64,000 nt of DNA from positions 1,054,001 through 1,118,000 of the forward strand of contig CAWJLE010000001.1 of the NCBI GenBank assembly GCA_963843645.1. Reading direction: 5' to 3'. Both the position numbers and the translations under genes were made by a program. A model generated the notes under the pieces. The model made no database searches, was not told the DNA's origin, and saw only the letters and a program-made list of their open reading frames with translations. Below, one piece after another: positions 1 through 10,172 of this stretch; the first letter of the stretch is position 1, and the number at the start of each line of letters is the position of its first letter. The stretch comes from CAWJLE01 sp963843645. Lineage in GTDB: Bacteria > Chloroflexota > Anaerolineae > DAOTYC01.

Positions 1-1
1 G

Positions 2-553
2 TATCCGCTCGCCGCCAATGATCTGCTGATGGACAAGACCGTGATCGCCGACTCCAAGTCGGGCGTATCGGGCGCAGGGCGGGGCCTGAAGCTGGGCTCG
101 CATTTCGTCGAGGTCAACGAGAACTTCTCGCCCTACAACATCGGACACAGCCACCGGCACATTTCCGAGATGGAGCAGGAGCTGAACGACACCCTTCACG
201 GGCCGTATCAGGTGATCTTCTCGCCGCACCTGCTTCCCATCAACCAGGGCATCCTGAGCACGCTGTACGTGACGCTGCCCGAGGGCACCGAACTGGCCCG
301 GGTGATCGATCTCTACCAATCGACCTACTCCGGGGAGCCGTTCGTGCAGGTTTTGCCCGCCGGCAGGCTGGCGACGCTGCGCCACGTCGTGGGCACAAAC
401 CGGTGTGCCATTTCGATCACGCAGGTCGGCAAGAGCAACCGCTTCATCGTCGTCGCCACGATCGACAATCTGGTGAAGGGCGCTTCCGGGCAGGCCCTGC
501 AGAACATGAACCTGCTGTTCGGGCTGGACGAGCAGGCAGGATTGAGATTGTAG
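2..553 (+). CDS. argC: N-acetyl-gamma-glutamyl-phosphate reductase, C-terminal part
   Basis: Reduces N-acetylglutamyl-5-phosphate to the semialdehyde with NADPH in arginine biosynthesis (cytoplasm). The frame is open from base 2, so the start, the nucleotide-binding half and the catalytic cysteine lie upstream of the window. Visible family features are the DSKSGVSGAGRG stretch near the beginning, the conserved HRHISEME segment, and FSPHLLPINQGILSTLYV in the dimerisation/catalytic domain. The end, LLFGLDEQAGL, is the usual ArgC terminus. It is the first gene seen of the arginine operon: argB starts 13 bases after its stop with its own Shine-Dalgarno sequence. Identification is firm; only the truncation limits it. 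Confidence 0.95.
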   Translation, partial: YPLAANDLLMDKTVIADSKSGVSGAGRGLKLGSHFVEVNENFSPYNIGHSHRHISEMEQELNDTLHGPYQVIFSPHLLPINQGILSTLYVTLPEGTELARVIDLYQSTYSGEPFVQVLPAGRLATLRHVVGTNRCAISITQVGKSNRFIVVATIDNLVKGASGQALQNMNLLFGLDEQAGLRL

Positions 554-566
554 AGGAAAGACCGAC

Positions 567-1325
567 ATGAACGATTCCGGACTGGTCATCAAAATCGGGG
601 GCAACGACGTCGACGACCCCCAGTTCCTGGCCGGGCTGGTCGAAGCCGTGAAGGGTCTGCGGCGCCTTCAACCGGTCATCGTCCATGGGGGCGGCAAAGA
701 GATCGCCCGCCTGCAGAAGGCGCTGGGCCTTGCCCCGAGCTTCATCGAGGGGTTGCGGGTGACGGACGCACCCTCTCTGGACGTGGCCGAGATGGTCCTG
801 TCCGGTCTGGTCAACAAGCGTCTCGTGGCGCGCCTGGAGGCCGCGGGCGTCCCGGCCATCGGCCTGAGCGGCGTGGACCTGGGCCTGATCCGTGTGGAGA
901 AGATGATCCATCCCGCCGGTGACCTGGGTTGGGTGGGCCGCATCGTCGAAGTCCATCCTGAGGCGCTTCAGGCGATCCTGGGCCAGGGGCTCGTCGCCGT
1001 CATCTCGCCCATTTCTCTGGGCGCGGACGGCCACACATACAACGTGAACGCCGATCACGCCGCAACAGCTGTCGCGCAGGCGCTGAACGCGGGCCGGCTC
1101 ATCTACGTGAGCAACGTCCCCGGCGTGCTGATCGGTGAACAGGTCGTGCCGCAGCTGACCGTGGTCGAAGCCGAAGAGTGGATCGGATGCGGCAAGATCA
1201 ACGGCGGCATGGTCCCCAAGGTCCGGTCGGCGCTGGAAGGCGTCGCCGCGGGCATCCGTGAAGTTCGGATCACCAATCTGGCCGGGCTGCAATCCGGCGC
1301 GGGCACAGCTCTGCTCGGAAAGTAA
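567..1325 (+). CDS. argB: acetylglutamate kinase
   Basis: Phosphorylates N-acetylglutamate with ATP, the second step of arginine biosynthesis. The 252-residue protein shows the amino-acid-kinase signatures: KIGGN at the N-terminus, VHGGG near residue 40, GLRVTD, the NVNADHAA segment, and KINGGMVPK for nucleotide and lysine contacts. It lacks the N-terminal helix found in the longer arginine-inhibited hexameric enzymes, so feedback control by arginine is uncertain (inference). The start ATG follows a GAGGAAAG ribosome-binding site. It sits between argC and argD. The related LysZ/LysW-pathway kinase is a less likely reading because the surrounding genes are classical arg genes. Confidence 0.93.
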   Translation: MNDSGLVIKIGGNDVDDPQFLAGLVEAVKGLRRLQPVIVHGGGKEIARLQKALGLAPSFIEGLRVTDAPSLDVAEMVLSGLVNKRLVARLEAAGVPAIGLSGVDLGLIRVEKMIHPAGDLGWVGRIVEVHPEALQAILGQGLVAVISPISLGADGHTYNVNADHAATAVAQALNAGRLIYVSNVPGVLIGEQVVPQLTVVEAEEWIGCGKINGGMVPKVRSALEGVAAGIREVRITNLAGLQSGAGTALLGK

Positions 1326-1355
1326 CGAACCGGAGCAGGAGAAAGAGGAGAAGAC

Positions 1356-2567
1356 ATGGACGCGCGAGAGATCGTCGACTTGGAAAACCACTACGTGCTG
1401 CAGACGTACGGGCGCGCCGATTTTGTCGTTGAGCGCGGCGAAGGCGTGTATTTGTACGACACAGAGGGCAGGGCCTACCTGGACTTCGTCGCCGGCATTG
1501 CCGTAAACGCGCTGGGATACGGCGACCCGGAAATCCTGGCTGCGATTCAGGAGCAGAGCCAAAAGCTCATCCACGTGTCCAACCTGTACCAGACGATTCC
1601 ACAGGCTTACCTGGCCAAGATGCTGGTCGATCACTCCTTCGCCGACCGTGTTTTCTTCTGCAACTCCGGCACGGAAGCCGTCGAAGCAGCGCTCAAGTTC
1701 GCGCGCAAGTACAGCTCGACCCACTCGGGGCGCGAGAAATACGAAGTGGTCGCATTCCACGGTTCGTTCCACGGGCGGACGCTGGGGGCTCTCTCCACCA
1801 CGGCCAAAGAGAAGTATCGCAAGCCATTCGAGCCGCTGATGCCGGGAAACCGCTTCGCCGACTTCAACGATCTGGACTCGGCCCGCAAGGCCATCACCAG
1901 CCGGACGTGTGCGGTCATCGTCGAGCCAATTCAGGGTGAGGGCGGCGTGAACGTCGCCCGACTCGAGTTCCTGCAGGGACTGCGGAAACTCTGCAACGAG
2001 GCAAACGCCCTACTCATCTTCGACGAGGTGCAATGCGGGATGGGCCGGACCGGCACCCTGTGGGCGCACGAGTACTACGGCGTGACCCCAGATATTCTGA
2101 CGGTTGCCAAGCCACTGGGCGGCGGGCTGCCCATGGGTGCCACGCTGTGCACGCAGGCGGTTGCCGACGCCATGGAGCGGGGAGATCACGGCAGCACGTT
2201 CGCCGCGAACTGCCTGGTGGCCGCTGTGGCGCAGGTCGTCGTTCGGCGGATCAGCGATCCTACTTTCCTCGACGCTGTGAAGGCGAAGGGCGAGTACCTG
2301 GAGCAATCGCTCCGCGGCATTGGGACGAGGAACCCCGGCCTGATCTCCGATCTCCGCGGCCGCGGGCTGATCTGGGGCCTGGAGACTCCACTGTCGGCGT
2401 TGGAGGTCGTGCGCGCCGGCTATTCGCTGGGGATCCTGGTCACTATCGCGGGCGACCACGTCGTGCGGCTGGTGCCGCCGCTGGTCGTCGAGCAGGACGA
2501 CATCGATCAACTGGTCACGAAGCTGGAGCAAGCACTTCAATTCGTGGCACAGAAGGGAAATCGCTAG
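1356..2567 (+). CDS. argD: acetylornithine aminotransferase
   Basis: PLP-dependent class III aminotransferase converting N-acetylglutamate semialdehyde to N-acetylornithine, with glutamate as amino donor. The 403-residue protein has NSGTEAVEAA at 103-112 for phosphate binding, IFDEVQCGMGRTG with the cofactor-pairing Asp223, and the Schiff-base lysine at about 252 in TVAKPLGGGLPMG. Length and motif order are typical. One departure is GSTFAANCLVAAVAQ where most homologues have a Gly-Asn-Pro-Leu loop. It lies 30 bases after argB, and its stop codon directly abuts the start of the first acetyltransferase gene, indicating one operon. Broad-specificity 4-aminobutyrate or ornithine aminotransferases are related, but context favours ArgD. 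Confidence 0.94.
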   Translation: MDAREIVDLENHYVLQTYGRADFVVERGEGVYLYDTEGRAYLDFVAGIAVNALGYGDPEILAAIQEQSQKLIHVSNLYQTIPQAYLAKMLVDHSFADRVFFCNSGTEAVEAALKFARKYSSTHSGREKYEVVAFHGSFHGRTLGALSTTAKEKYRKPFEPLMPGNRFADFNDLDSARKAITSRTCAVIVEPIQGEGGVNVARLEFLQGLRKLCNEANALLIFDEVQCGMGRTGTLWAHEYYGVTPDILTVAKPLGGGLPMGATLCTQAVADAMERGDHGSTFAANCLVAAVAQVVVRRISDPTFLDAVKAKGEYLEQSLRGIGTRNPGLISDLRGRGLIWGLETPLSALEVVRAGYSLGILVTIAGDHVVRLVPPLVVEQDDIDQLVTKLEQALQFVAQKGNR

Positions 2568-3056
2568 ATGACGGACGGACTATGCCTGCGCCAGGCAAAC
2601 GTGTACGATGCTGAGACGATTTTTACGCTGGTGAACCACTACGCGGGCCAGGCGCAGATGCTGCCCAAATCGCAGAATCAGATCTACCAGAACATCCGGG
2701 ATTTCAGAGTGATCGTGGACGCCCAGAACCGGGTGGTTGGCTGCGGCGCGCTCCACGTTCTGTGGGGCGATCTCGCTGAGGTCCGCTCGCTGGCGGTCGC
2801 CGAGGGTTACCGCCAGAAGGGTTTGGGCCGAAAGATTGTGGAGCAGCTCATCGCAGACGCTCAGGAGCTCGGCCTCCCCACGGTCTTCGCGCTGACTTAC
2901 GTGCCAGGCTTCTTCGAGTCGCTCGGCTTCCGGATCATCGACAAGAACTCGCTGCCACGCAAGATCTGGGGCGACTGCATCGACTGCCCCAAGTTCCCGA
3001 ATTGCGACGAGGTCGCCGTGATTCGCGCCCTGGGCGCTGAGGTGGCTGACGAATGA
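2568..3056 (+). CDS. short GNAT N-acetylglutamate synthase (ArgA-like)
   Basis: Predicted to transfer acetyl from acetyl-CoA to glutamate, the entry step of arginine biosynthesis. The 162-residue protein is a single GNAT domain without the amino-acid-kinase-like domain of E. coli ArgA. Acetyl-CoA motif A is visible as VRSLAVAEGYRQKGLG (residues 72-87). A cysteine cluster C137-x2-C140-x5-C146 (CIDCPKFPNC) near the C-terminus is also seen in related short synthases (recalled, not searched). It starts immediately after the argD stop codon and overlaps the next acetyltransferase by four bases, so translation is probably coupled. The arg-operon position supports the substrate; another amino acid cannot be excluded. 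Confidence 0.82.
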   Translation: MTDGLCLRQANVYDAETIFTLVNHYAGQAQMLPKSQNQIYQNIRDFRVIVDAQNRVVGCGALHVLWGDLAEVRSLAVAEGYRQKGLGRKIVEQLIADAQELGLPTVFALTYVPGFFESLGFRIIDKNSLPRKIWGDCIDCPKFPNCDEVAVIRALGAEVADE

Positions 3057-3539
3057 ACGTCTCGCTGCGCAAGCCCACGGTCAAGGACGTGCCGGACATC
3101 TTGCGCGTCATCGACGCCGGAGTCAACCAGGGTGTAAACCTGCCGCGCTCGCAGCATTACGTGTTCCAGAACCTGCGCGACTTCGTGGTCGCCGAATGCG
3201 ACGGTCAGATCGCCGGCTGCGCCTCGCTGCACGTCCTTTGGAAAGATTTCGCAGAGATCCGGGCAGCGGCGGTAACACCGGCCGACGTAGACAGCGGGCT
3301 GCTGCGTCGAAATGGTCGACTACCTGGTGGCCGACGCCCGGCAGTTGGGCGTGCGAAAGATTCTGGCGTTCGCCTTCAATCCCGAAGCGTTCGTGGCCCT
3401 GGGCTTCTCAGAAGTTGCGAAGGAAACACTGCCGCAGATCGCCTGGCGCGAGTGCATGAACTGCGTTTACTTCCCGGACTGCAGAGAGACCGCAGTAATC
3501 CTGGACCTGGAGACCCTATCCGAAGGAGCGCTGGCTTGA
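3053..3539 (+). CDS. second ArgA-like GNAT acetyltransferase (frameshifted)
   Basis: A diverged tandem copy of the preceding acetyltransferase. The first part (3053 to about 3310) has the same layout, including RSQHYVFQNLRDF and HVLWKDFAEIRAAAV; the rest, from MVDYLVADARQLG at 3312, is one frame over and ends with the parallel cysteine cluster CMNCVYFPDC. Removing one A from the AAA at 3310-3312 restores a single protein of about 160 residues. Motif A is poor: DVDSGLL stands where the neighbour has YRQKGLG, so acetyl-CoA binding may be weakened. Start ATG overlaps the upstream stop codon. Function could be a regulatory or altered-specificity partner of the first copy (inference). Confidence 0.7.
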
Positions 3540-4451
3540 TCACTATTTCCGCGGCCTGGCTGCCCGAATCCGGGTGGCCCATCGAGACCATCCTCGACCG
3601 ACTGACACCGTTTGGTTTTACGCAGCTCGAATTCAACTATCGCGCTCATCCGTTGGATGTGGACGCGGCCCGGCAGGCGCTCGCACGGCGTGGTCTGACC
3701 GTCACCAGTCTGCACAACATCTGCTCTTCGTACCGCGGAGAGATACCGTTCGCCGATCGTTACGGTGACTCGGTGGCCGACCTCGAAGAGGACCGGCGGC
3801 AGGCCGGCGCCCAACGACTGCGCGAGACGGCCGAAGCCGCACGCGCCTTAGGCGCCCGGGCCGATCATCGTCCACGGCGGGATCATACCGCCATTCGAGG
3901 ATTCGCGCGTTTACCACAAGGCGCTGCGCCAAACGGAGCGCACGAACGATCCGTCCTTTGTGAAGAAGCTGCTGAACGAGATACTGCCCGAGCGCAACCG
4001 GATCGCGCCTGCCTGCATGGCTCAGCTCATCAAGAGCCTGCGTGAGGTGTGCCCGTCCTTCCCGGAGCTGAAGTTCGGACTGGAGATCCGCTATCACTTC
4101 TACGGCCTGCCCGATTTCGACGAACTGGAGACCGTGCTGTCCAAGGTGGGCTCGGACAACGTCGGCTACTGGCACGATTGCGGCCACGGACAAATGCAGG
4201 AGAATCTGGGCTTGTGCCGGCACGAAGCGTGGCTCGAACGCTACCACGATCGACTGATCGGTGTCCACCTGCACGGCATCAGCGATTGTGTGCACGATCA
4301 CCGGGCGCCGACGAAAGACAACATGGATTTCACGATGATCCGGCGCTACACGGGTCCAGATACGCTCCTCGTCATGGAGTTGAGTCCCGAGAATTCCGCG
4401 GATGAGGTCGCCGCCGGCAAAGCTTATCTGGAAACCATTTTCCGGGATTGA
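3536..4451 (+). CDS. sugar-phosphate isomerase/epimerase-like TIM-barrel protein (frameshifted)
   Basis: Resembles the xylose-isomerase-like TIM barrel family (AP endonuclease family 2 fold). Likely start is TTG at 3536, overlapping the upstream TGA. The first frame reads ISAAWLPESGWPIETILD to about ARALGAR; the second carries IIVHGGIIPPFEDSRVYHK through WHDCGHGQM and VHLHGISDCVHDHRAPTKD to the stop. The two join if one G is removed from the GGG at 3858-3860. Metal-binding residues of the family are plausible in WHDCGHG and in GVHLHGI. It sits inside the arginine operon, but no arginine step needs it, so the substrate is unknown. Total length would be about 304 residues. Confidence 0.7.
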
Positions 4452-4457
4452 GGTCGA

Positions 4458-5447
4458 ATGGAGGCCGGGGTGACTGACTCCGCAGTGGGTACTGCGCCAA
4501 AGTTCAAATCGGCGGTGACCTGGATCGACCTGGCAATGCTGTCAGTGACGTTCATCTGGGGTGTCAATTTCACCGTCGTGAAGCAGACGCTGCTGGAGAT
4601 GTCGCCGTTGGTCTTCGTCACGCTGCGGTGCCTGCTGGCGGCCGTGCTGATCTGCGCCGTTCTGCTGATCCGGGGCGAAGATCTGCGCTGGGAACGGTCT
4701 GATCTGTGGCAGCTTCTGGCTTTGGGACTGCTCGGCAATGCGGTTTACCAGATTCTCTTCATCGAGGGTATTGCGCGGACCACGGCGAGCAACTCCTCGC
4801 TGCTGCTGTCGACCAGCCCCATTTGGGTGACCCTGCTGAGCGCGCTGTTTCGGCAAGATCGGATCACACCTGCCGTGGCTGTCGGCGTCGGTCTGTCTTT
4901 TGCGGGCATCACTCTGATCGTTGGCATGGAGGGCCCGGGGGTCTCGCTCGCCGGAGCGTCACTGCCGGGGAACGTCATGTCAGTAGCCGCGGGGTTGTTC
5001 TGGGCCAGCTACACCCTCATGTCCCGACCGCTGCTGCGACGCTACTCGCCGTTGAAGCTGACCGGCCTTTCCATGCTGATGGGCACCGTGCCCATGCTGC
5101 TGTACTCAGCGCACGCCATGGTCCAACAGGACTGGGCGGGCATCTCCTGGCAGGGCTGGCTCGGTTACGGCTACTCCATGCTGCTCGCCATTGCTGTGGC
5201 GTACGTCGTTTGGAACACGAGCGTGCAGAGGGTCGGCAATGCGCGCACGGCGGTATTCGCGACGATGGTGCCGGTGATCGCCGTCGTGGTAAGCTGGCTG
5301 TTCCTGCACGAGGACCTGGGACTCTGGCAAGGTATCGGCGCCTTCATCACTCTCACAGGCGTCGCGCTGACGCGCCTGGCGCCGCGTCCGTTGTTGCTCG
5401 CCGATGATGTGACGTCATGCTCAACGCAGCAACGGCTGGCCGAATGA
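4458..5447 (+). CDS. DMT-family transporter with two EamA domains
   Basis: Integral membrane protein of 329 residues with about ten hydrophobic segments arranged as two EamA repeats, the fold of drug/metabolite exporters. Seen: SVTFIWGVNFTVVKQTL at the start of repeat one and QRVGNARTAVFATMVPVIAVV in repeat two split by short loops. It begins seven bases after the TIM-barrel gene. ATG 4458 is used here; GTG at 4470, preceded by GGAGG, is an alternative. The next gene is a close paralogue overlapping its stop codon. Location in the arginine operon suggests export of an amino acid or a pathway intermediate, but the substrate cannot be read from sequence. Confidence 0.85.
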   Translation: MEAGVTDSAVGTAPKFKSAVTWIDLAMLSVTFIWGVNFTVVKQTLLEMSPLVFVTLRCLLAAVLICAVLLIRGEDLRWERSDLWQLLALGLLGNAVYQILFIEGIARTTASNSSLLLSTSPIWVTLLSALFRQDRITPAVAVGVGLSFAGITLIVGMEGPGVSLAGASLPGNVMSVAAGLFWASYTLMSRPLLRRYSPLKLTGLSMLMGTVPMLLYSAHAMVQQDWAGISWQGWLGYGYSMLLAIAVAYVVWNTSVQRVGNARTAVFATMVPVIAVVVSWLFLHEDLGLWQGIGAFITLTGVALTRLAPRPLLLADDVTSCSTQQRLAE

Positions 5448-6388
5448 ACAAGAATGCCTTTGGGCTCACCCGCATCGACGCAGCGATGATTGTCACTACG
5501 CTGATTTGGGGCCTCAACTTCACGATCGTCAAGCAGACGCTCTACGAGATGAAGCCGATGGTCTTTGCTTCGCTCCGATTCACGTTCTCGGCTGCGTTCG
5601 TTGTCGCCATCCTGCATTTCAGTGGCGAAAACCTCCGGTTCCGTCGTGAAGATCTATGGAAACTGCTGCTTCTGGGCATCATCGGCACCGCGGTGCACCA
5701 GACGCTATTCACACAGGGCATCGCCCGGACGACCGCCAGCAATTCGTCCCTTATCGTGGCGACGAGCCCCATCTTCGTCGTAGTGCTGAGCGGCCTGTTA
5801 CAGCTGGAGGACGTCTCCCCATTGATGGGGATTGGCGTGATCCTGTCATTCGTGGGCACGTCCATGCTCATCGGTTTCGGCAGCTCCGGCCTGTCCTTCG
5901 CCGATGGCACGCTCATCGGGAATCTGCTCACGCTTGGGGCCGCGCTGTGCTGGTCGTTTTACACACTGGCCACGCGCCGGATGATGCGGTGGTACTCGCC
6001 TCTGAAGATCACGTCGCTCACTATGCTCGTGGGCAGCCCGTTTCTGCTGCTCGTCTCCGCCAACGAACTGGCCGGGCAGAACTGGCAGAGCGTCAGCTGG
6101 CACGGCTGGCTGGGCCTTGGCTACGCGTTCGTGTTGGCGACGGTGCTCGGCTACGTCATCTGGAACACCAGTGTGAACGCCAGCGGCAACGTGCGCACCG
6201 CGGTGTACGCCACCCTGGTTCCGCTGGTCGCTATCGCCGTCAGCTGGTTCGCCCTGGGCGAGAGGCTCGTGCTGTGGCAGGCCATCGGCGCCGTCGTCAC
6301 GCTGGTCGGGGTAACGCTTACGCGCGTCGTTCCGCGCAAACCGGGCGGCGAAACTCGCGTGAAGCTCGTCTTTATTCATCAAACTTGA
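5444..6388 (+). CDS. second DMT-family EamA transporter
   Basis: Paralogue of the preceding gene, 314 residues, again two EamA repeats and about ten membrane segments. The N-terminal block TLIWGLNFTIVKQTLYEM closely matches the neighbour, showing a tandem duplication. I chose ATG 5444 because it overlaps the upstream TGA as ATGA, a common coupled start; an in-frame ATG at 5417 exists but would overlap by 31 bases. The pair may act as a heteromer or export two related compounds (inference). The gene ends 23 bases before argG, and the interval contains the argG ribosome-binding site AAGGAGGT. Confidence 0.85.
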   Translation: MNKNAFGLTRIDAAMIVTTLIWGLNFTIVKQTLYEMKPMVFASLRFTFSAAFVVAILHFSGENLRFRREDLWKLLLLGIIGTAVHQTLFTQGIARTTASNSSLIVATSPIFVVVLSGLLQLEDVSPLMGIGVILSFVGTSMLIGFGSSGLSFADGTLIGNLLTLGAALCWSFYTLATRRMMRWYSPLKITSLTMLVGSPFLLLVSANELAGQNWQSVSWHGWLGLGYAFVLATVLGYVIWNTSVNASGNVRTAVYATLVPLVAIAVSWFALGERLVLWQAIGAVVTLVGVTLTRVVPRKPGGETRVKLVFIHQT

Positions 6389-6411
6389 GTGGGGTTTCAA
6401 GGAGGTCTGAC

Positions 6412-7675
<1,264 letters not shown>

Positions 7676-7683
7676 TCGTCGTC

Positions 7684-8811
7684 ATGCAATATCGCGAATT
7701 CGGGCGAACGGGCTTGCGCGTCTCCGCACTGGGCTTCGGCGGAATGCGTTTGCCCACGACCCCCAACGGACAACACGTGGACGCGGACAGGTCGGTCGCC
7801 GTCATCGTGCGAGCGATGGAGCTCGGCGTCAACCTGCTGGATACGGCGCCGTACTATTGCAAGCACGAGAGCGAGAAGGTCGTCGGCCAGGCCATCAAGG
7901 CCTGGCTGGCAGCCGGACGAGAGCGACCGCTCGTGTCCACGAAGAATCCGATCGAGGACAAGTCGGCCAAGACGTGGCGCCGGTTCCTGGACAACTCGCT
8001 CCGCCAACTGGACGTCGACTACATCGACGTGTACCACATGTGGAGCATCACCTGGCGAGAGTACGTGGACAAGATCAACGTGCGGAATGGTCCGCTCCAC
8101 GAGGCACGGCGCGCCCAGGAAGAGGGGCTCATCCGGCACCTGGCTTTCTCGTTCCACGACAACGCTGAAAACCTGTTCAAGCTGATCGATACCGGCCACT
8201 TCGAATCCATGATCGTCCAGTACAATCTGCTGGACCGCAGCAATGAGAAAGCCATCAGCTACGCCCACAGCAAGGGCCTCGGGGTGGCGATCATGGGGCC
8301 AGTGGGCGGCGGCCGGCTCGTCTCGCCGCCGGCCGAAATCGAGAAACTGCAGCCGGTCAAGGCCATGCGCACGCCGGAGCTGGCGCTCCGCTTCGTCCTG
8401 TCGCACCCCGGCGTCAGCCTGGCGCTGTCGGGCATGAACACGATCGAGCAGGTGGAGGAGAACTGCGCCACCGCCGGCACGGTCGCCCAGCTCAGCGAAG
8501 TGGAACGCCAGGAAGTGCAGCGCACGCTGGATCGGGTGAAGAGTCTGCGGGAGCTTTATTGCACGGGTTGCGGCTACTGCCTCCCCTGCCCGCACGGCGT
8601 GAACATCCCGGCCAACTTCGAGTACCTGAACTATCATCGCGTCTACGGGCTGAGGGACGAGGCGCGCCGCCTGTACGCCGCCCTCGGGCAGGGCCAAAGG
8701 GCAGAGGACTGCCAGCACTGCGGGGCGTGCGACGGCAAATGCCCGCAGCACATCGCCATACAGGATGAGCTCGCCAGGGTGGCCGGCATTCTCGGCAAGC
8801 AGACGCGGTAG
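7684..8811 (+). CDS. aldo/keto reductase with C-terminal 4Fe-4S domain
   Basis: Protein of 375 residues with an aldo/keto reductase barrel followed by ferredoxin-like cysteine motifs. ATG 7684 begins MQYREFGRTGLRVSALGFGG, the standard family start; LLDTAPYY carries the Asp/Tyr region, STKNP the catalytic-lysine strand and DVYHMWS the histidine strand. Near the C-terminus CTGCGYCLPCPHGVNIP and CQHCGACDGKCPQHI could bind two Fe-S clusters. Such proteins are widespread oxidoreductases of unknown substrate. It lies eight bases after the argG stop and 32 before argJ on the same strand, so it is co-transcribed with arginine genes, though no known step of that pathway requires it. Confidence 0.88.
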   Translation: MQYREFGRTGLRVSALGFGGMRLPTTPNGQHVDADRSVAVIVRAMELGVNLLDTAPYYCKHESEKVVGQAIKAWLAAGRERPLVSTKNPIEDKSAKTWRRFLDNSLRQLDVDYIDVYHMWSITWREYVDKINVRNGPLHEARRAQEEGLIRHLAFSFHDNAENLFKLIDTGHFESMIVQYNLLDRSNEKAISYAHSKGLGVAIMGPVGGGRLVSPPAEIEKLQPVKAMRTPELALRFVLSHPGVSLALSGMNTIEQVEENCATAGTVAQLSEVERQEVQRTLDRVKSLRELYCTGCGYCLPCPHGVNIPANFEYLNYHRVYGLRDEARRLYAALGQGQRAEDCQHCGACDGKCPQHIAIQDELARVAGILGKQTR

Positions 8812-8843
8812 GCAGCATAGCCAAGCAAGAAGGGGAACGTGGC

Positions 8844-10055
8844 ATGGAAATCATTCAGGATGCAAGCATCACCTCTGTTCCAGGATTTCGGGCCGCGGGC
8901 GTGCACTGCGGCCTGAAGAAGACCGATGCCAGTGACCTGGCGCTGGTCCTCAGTGACGTACCCTGCCGCGCAGCCGCCGCCTTCACCCGAAACAAGGTGG
9001 CTGCGGCACCCGTGCAATACGATCGCCGGCTGCTGGCCGAACATCCCCTGGTCGCGCAGGCGCTGGTCATCAACGCCGGCATCGCCAACGCCTGTACCGG
9101 CGAGCGGGGCATGCAGGACGCCGCCGAGACTTCACGTTTGGCGGCGAAGGCGCTGGGTCTGCAGCCGGAGGCAGTTTGGGTCATGTCCACCGGCGTGATC
9201 GGCCAGCACCTGCTGATGGACAAGATGTCGGCCGGCGTACTGGCGGCTGTCCAGCGCCTATCCGCAGAAGGCGGGCACGCGGCTGCCCAGGCGATCATGA
9301 CTACGGACACCCGTCCGAAAGAGGTCGCGGTGAGTCTCACGATCGGCGGCCGCACGGTGCACATCGGCGGGATGTGCAAGGGTGCGGGCATGATCCATCC
9401 CAACATGGCGACCATGCTGTGCGCGATCGTCACCGATGCTTTGGTGGCGCCGGGCACGCTGCAGACCGCCTTGATCGCCGGCATCGAGCAGAGCTTCAAC
9501 ATGATGACCGTCGACGGCGACACGAGCACCAACGACACGGTTTTGCTGCTGGCCAACGGAGTGGCGGGAAATCCCGAAATTCAGGAAGGCACGGCGGCTT
9601 ACGAGGAGTTCCTGCAAGGCCTGACCTACGTCGCCACCGAGCTGGCGAAGAAGATCGCGGCGGACGGCGAAGGGGCGAGCAAATTCGTGGAGATCACTGT
9701 GCAGCGGGCACGCACTTTCGCTGAGGCCAAGACCGTGGCGATGGCCATCGCGCACTCTCCGCTGGTGAAGACGGCGATCTACGGGCAAGACGCCAACTGG
9801 GGCCGCGTGCTGTGCGCCGTCGGCTACAGCGGGGTGGACATCGACCCTGAGAAGCTGGCGCTATGGTTTGGCGATCTGCAGCTCGTCAAGGACGGCGCCC
9901 CGTTCGACGTGAATGAAGCACGCGCCGCCGAGATCCTGGCCCAGGCAGAGCTTCGAATCCGGGTCGACCTCGACCTGGGCGACGCCGAAGCCACCGTCTG
10001 GACCTGCGATCTGACCCACGCCTACGTCGACATCAACGCGCACTACCGGACGTAA
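8844..10055 (+). CDS. argJ: bifunctional ornithine acetyltransferase / N-acetylglutamate synthase
   Basis: Moves the acetyl group from N-acetylornithine to glutamate, recycling acetate in the cyclic arginine pathway; many homologues also use acetyl-CoA. The 403-residue precursor has the self-cleavage site in KGAGMIHPNMATMLC, with Thr190 as the nucleophile that becomes the beta-chain N-terminus. MSTGVIGQHLLMDK and the C-terminal DINAHYRT are also typical. A GAAGGGG ribosome-binding site precedes ATG 8844. It is the last gene before the operon terminator. Presence of ArgJ beside ArgA-like acetyltransferases suggests the short GNAT starts or tops up the acetyl cycle (inference). Confidence 0.95.
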   Translation: MEIIQDASITSVPGFRAAGVHCGLKKTDASDLALVLSDVPCRAAAAFTRNKVAAAPVQYDRRLLAEHPLVAQALVINAGIANACTGERGMQDAAETSRLAAKALGLQPEAVWVMSTGVIGQHLLMDKMSAGVLAAVQRLSAEGGHAAAQAIMTTDTRPKEVAVSLTIGGRTVHIGGMCKGAGMIHPNMATMLCAIVTDALVAPGTLQTALIAGIEQSFNMMTVDGDTSTNDTVLLLANGVAGNPEIQEGTAAYEEFLQGLTYVATELAKKIAADGEGASKFVEITVQRARTFAEAKTVAMAIAHSPLVKTAIYGQDANWGRVLCAVGYSGVDIDPEKLALWFGDLQLVKDGAPFDVNEARAAEILAQAELRIRVDLDLGDAEATVWTCDLTHAYVDINAHYRT

Positions 10056-10076
10056 TACGCGCCGTGCGAACATGCA

Positions 10077-10137
10077 ATTCGGCCCCAGCGGCTCGTTCTC
10101 CTGTTGAGAAGAGAACATCGCTCGGGCCGATTTTTTT
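10077..10137 (+). terminator. rho-independent terminator of the arginine operon
   Basis: ATTCGGCCC pairs with GGGCCGAT around a branched loop that holds a second small hairpin (GTTCTC with GAGAAC), followed by seven T residues at 10131-10137. It lies about 20 bases after argJ and marks the operon end. Confidence 0.8.
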
Positions 10138-10172
10138 CCGCGGGAAGTACGCTTTCGGAACCCGAGGCTGAC

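Noticed and set aside
444..1772. 442-residue minus-strand frame over argB and argD
   Set aside because: Antisense shadow of conserved arginine genes; no recognisable protein features.
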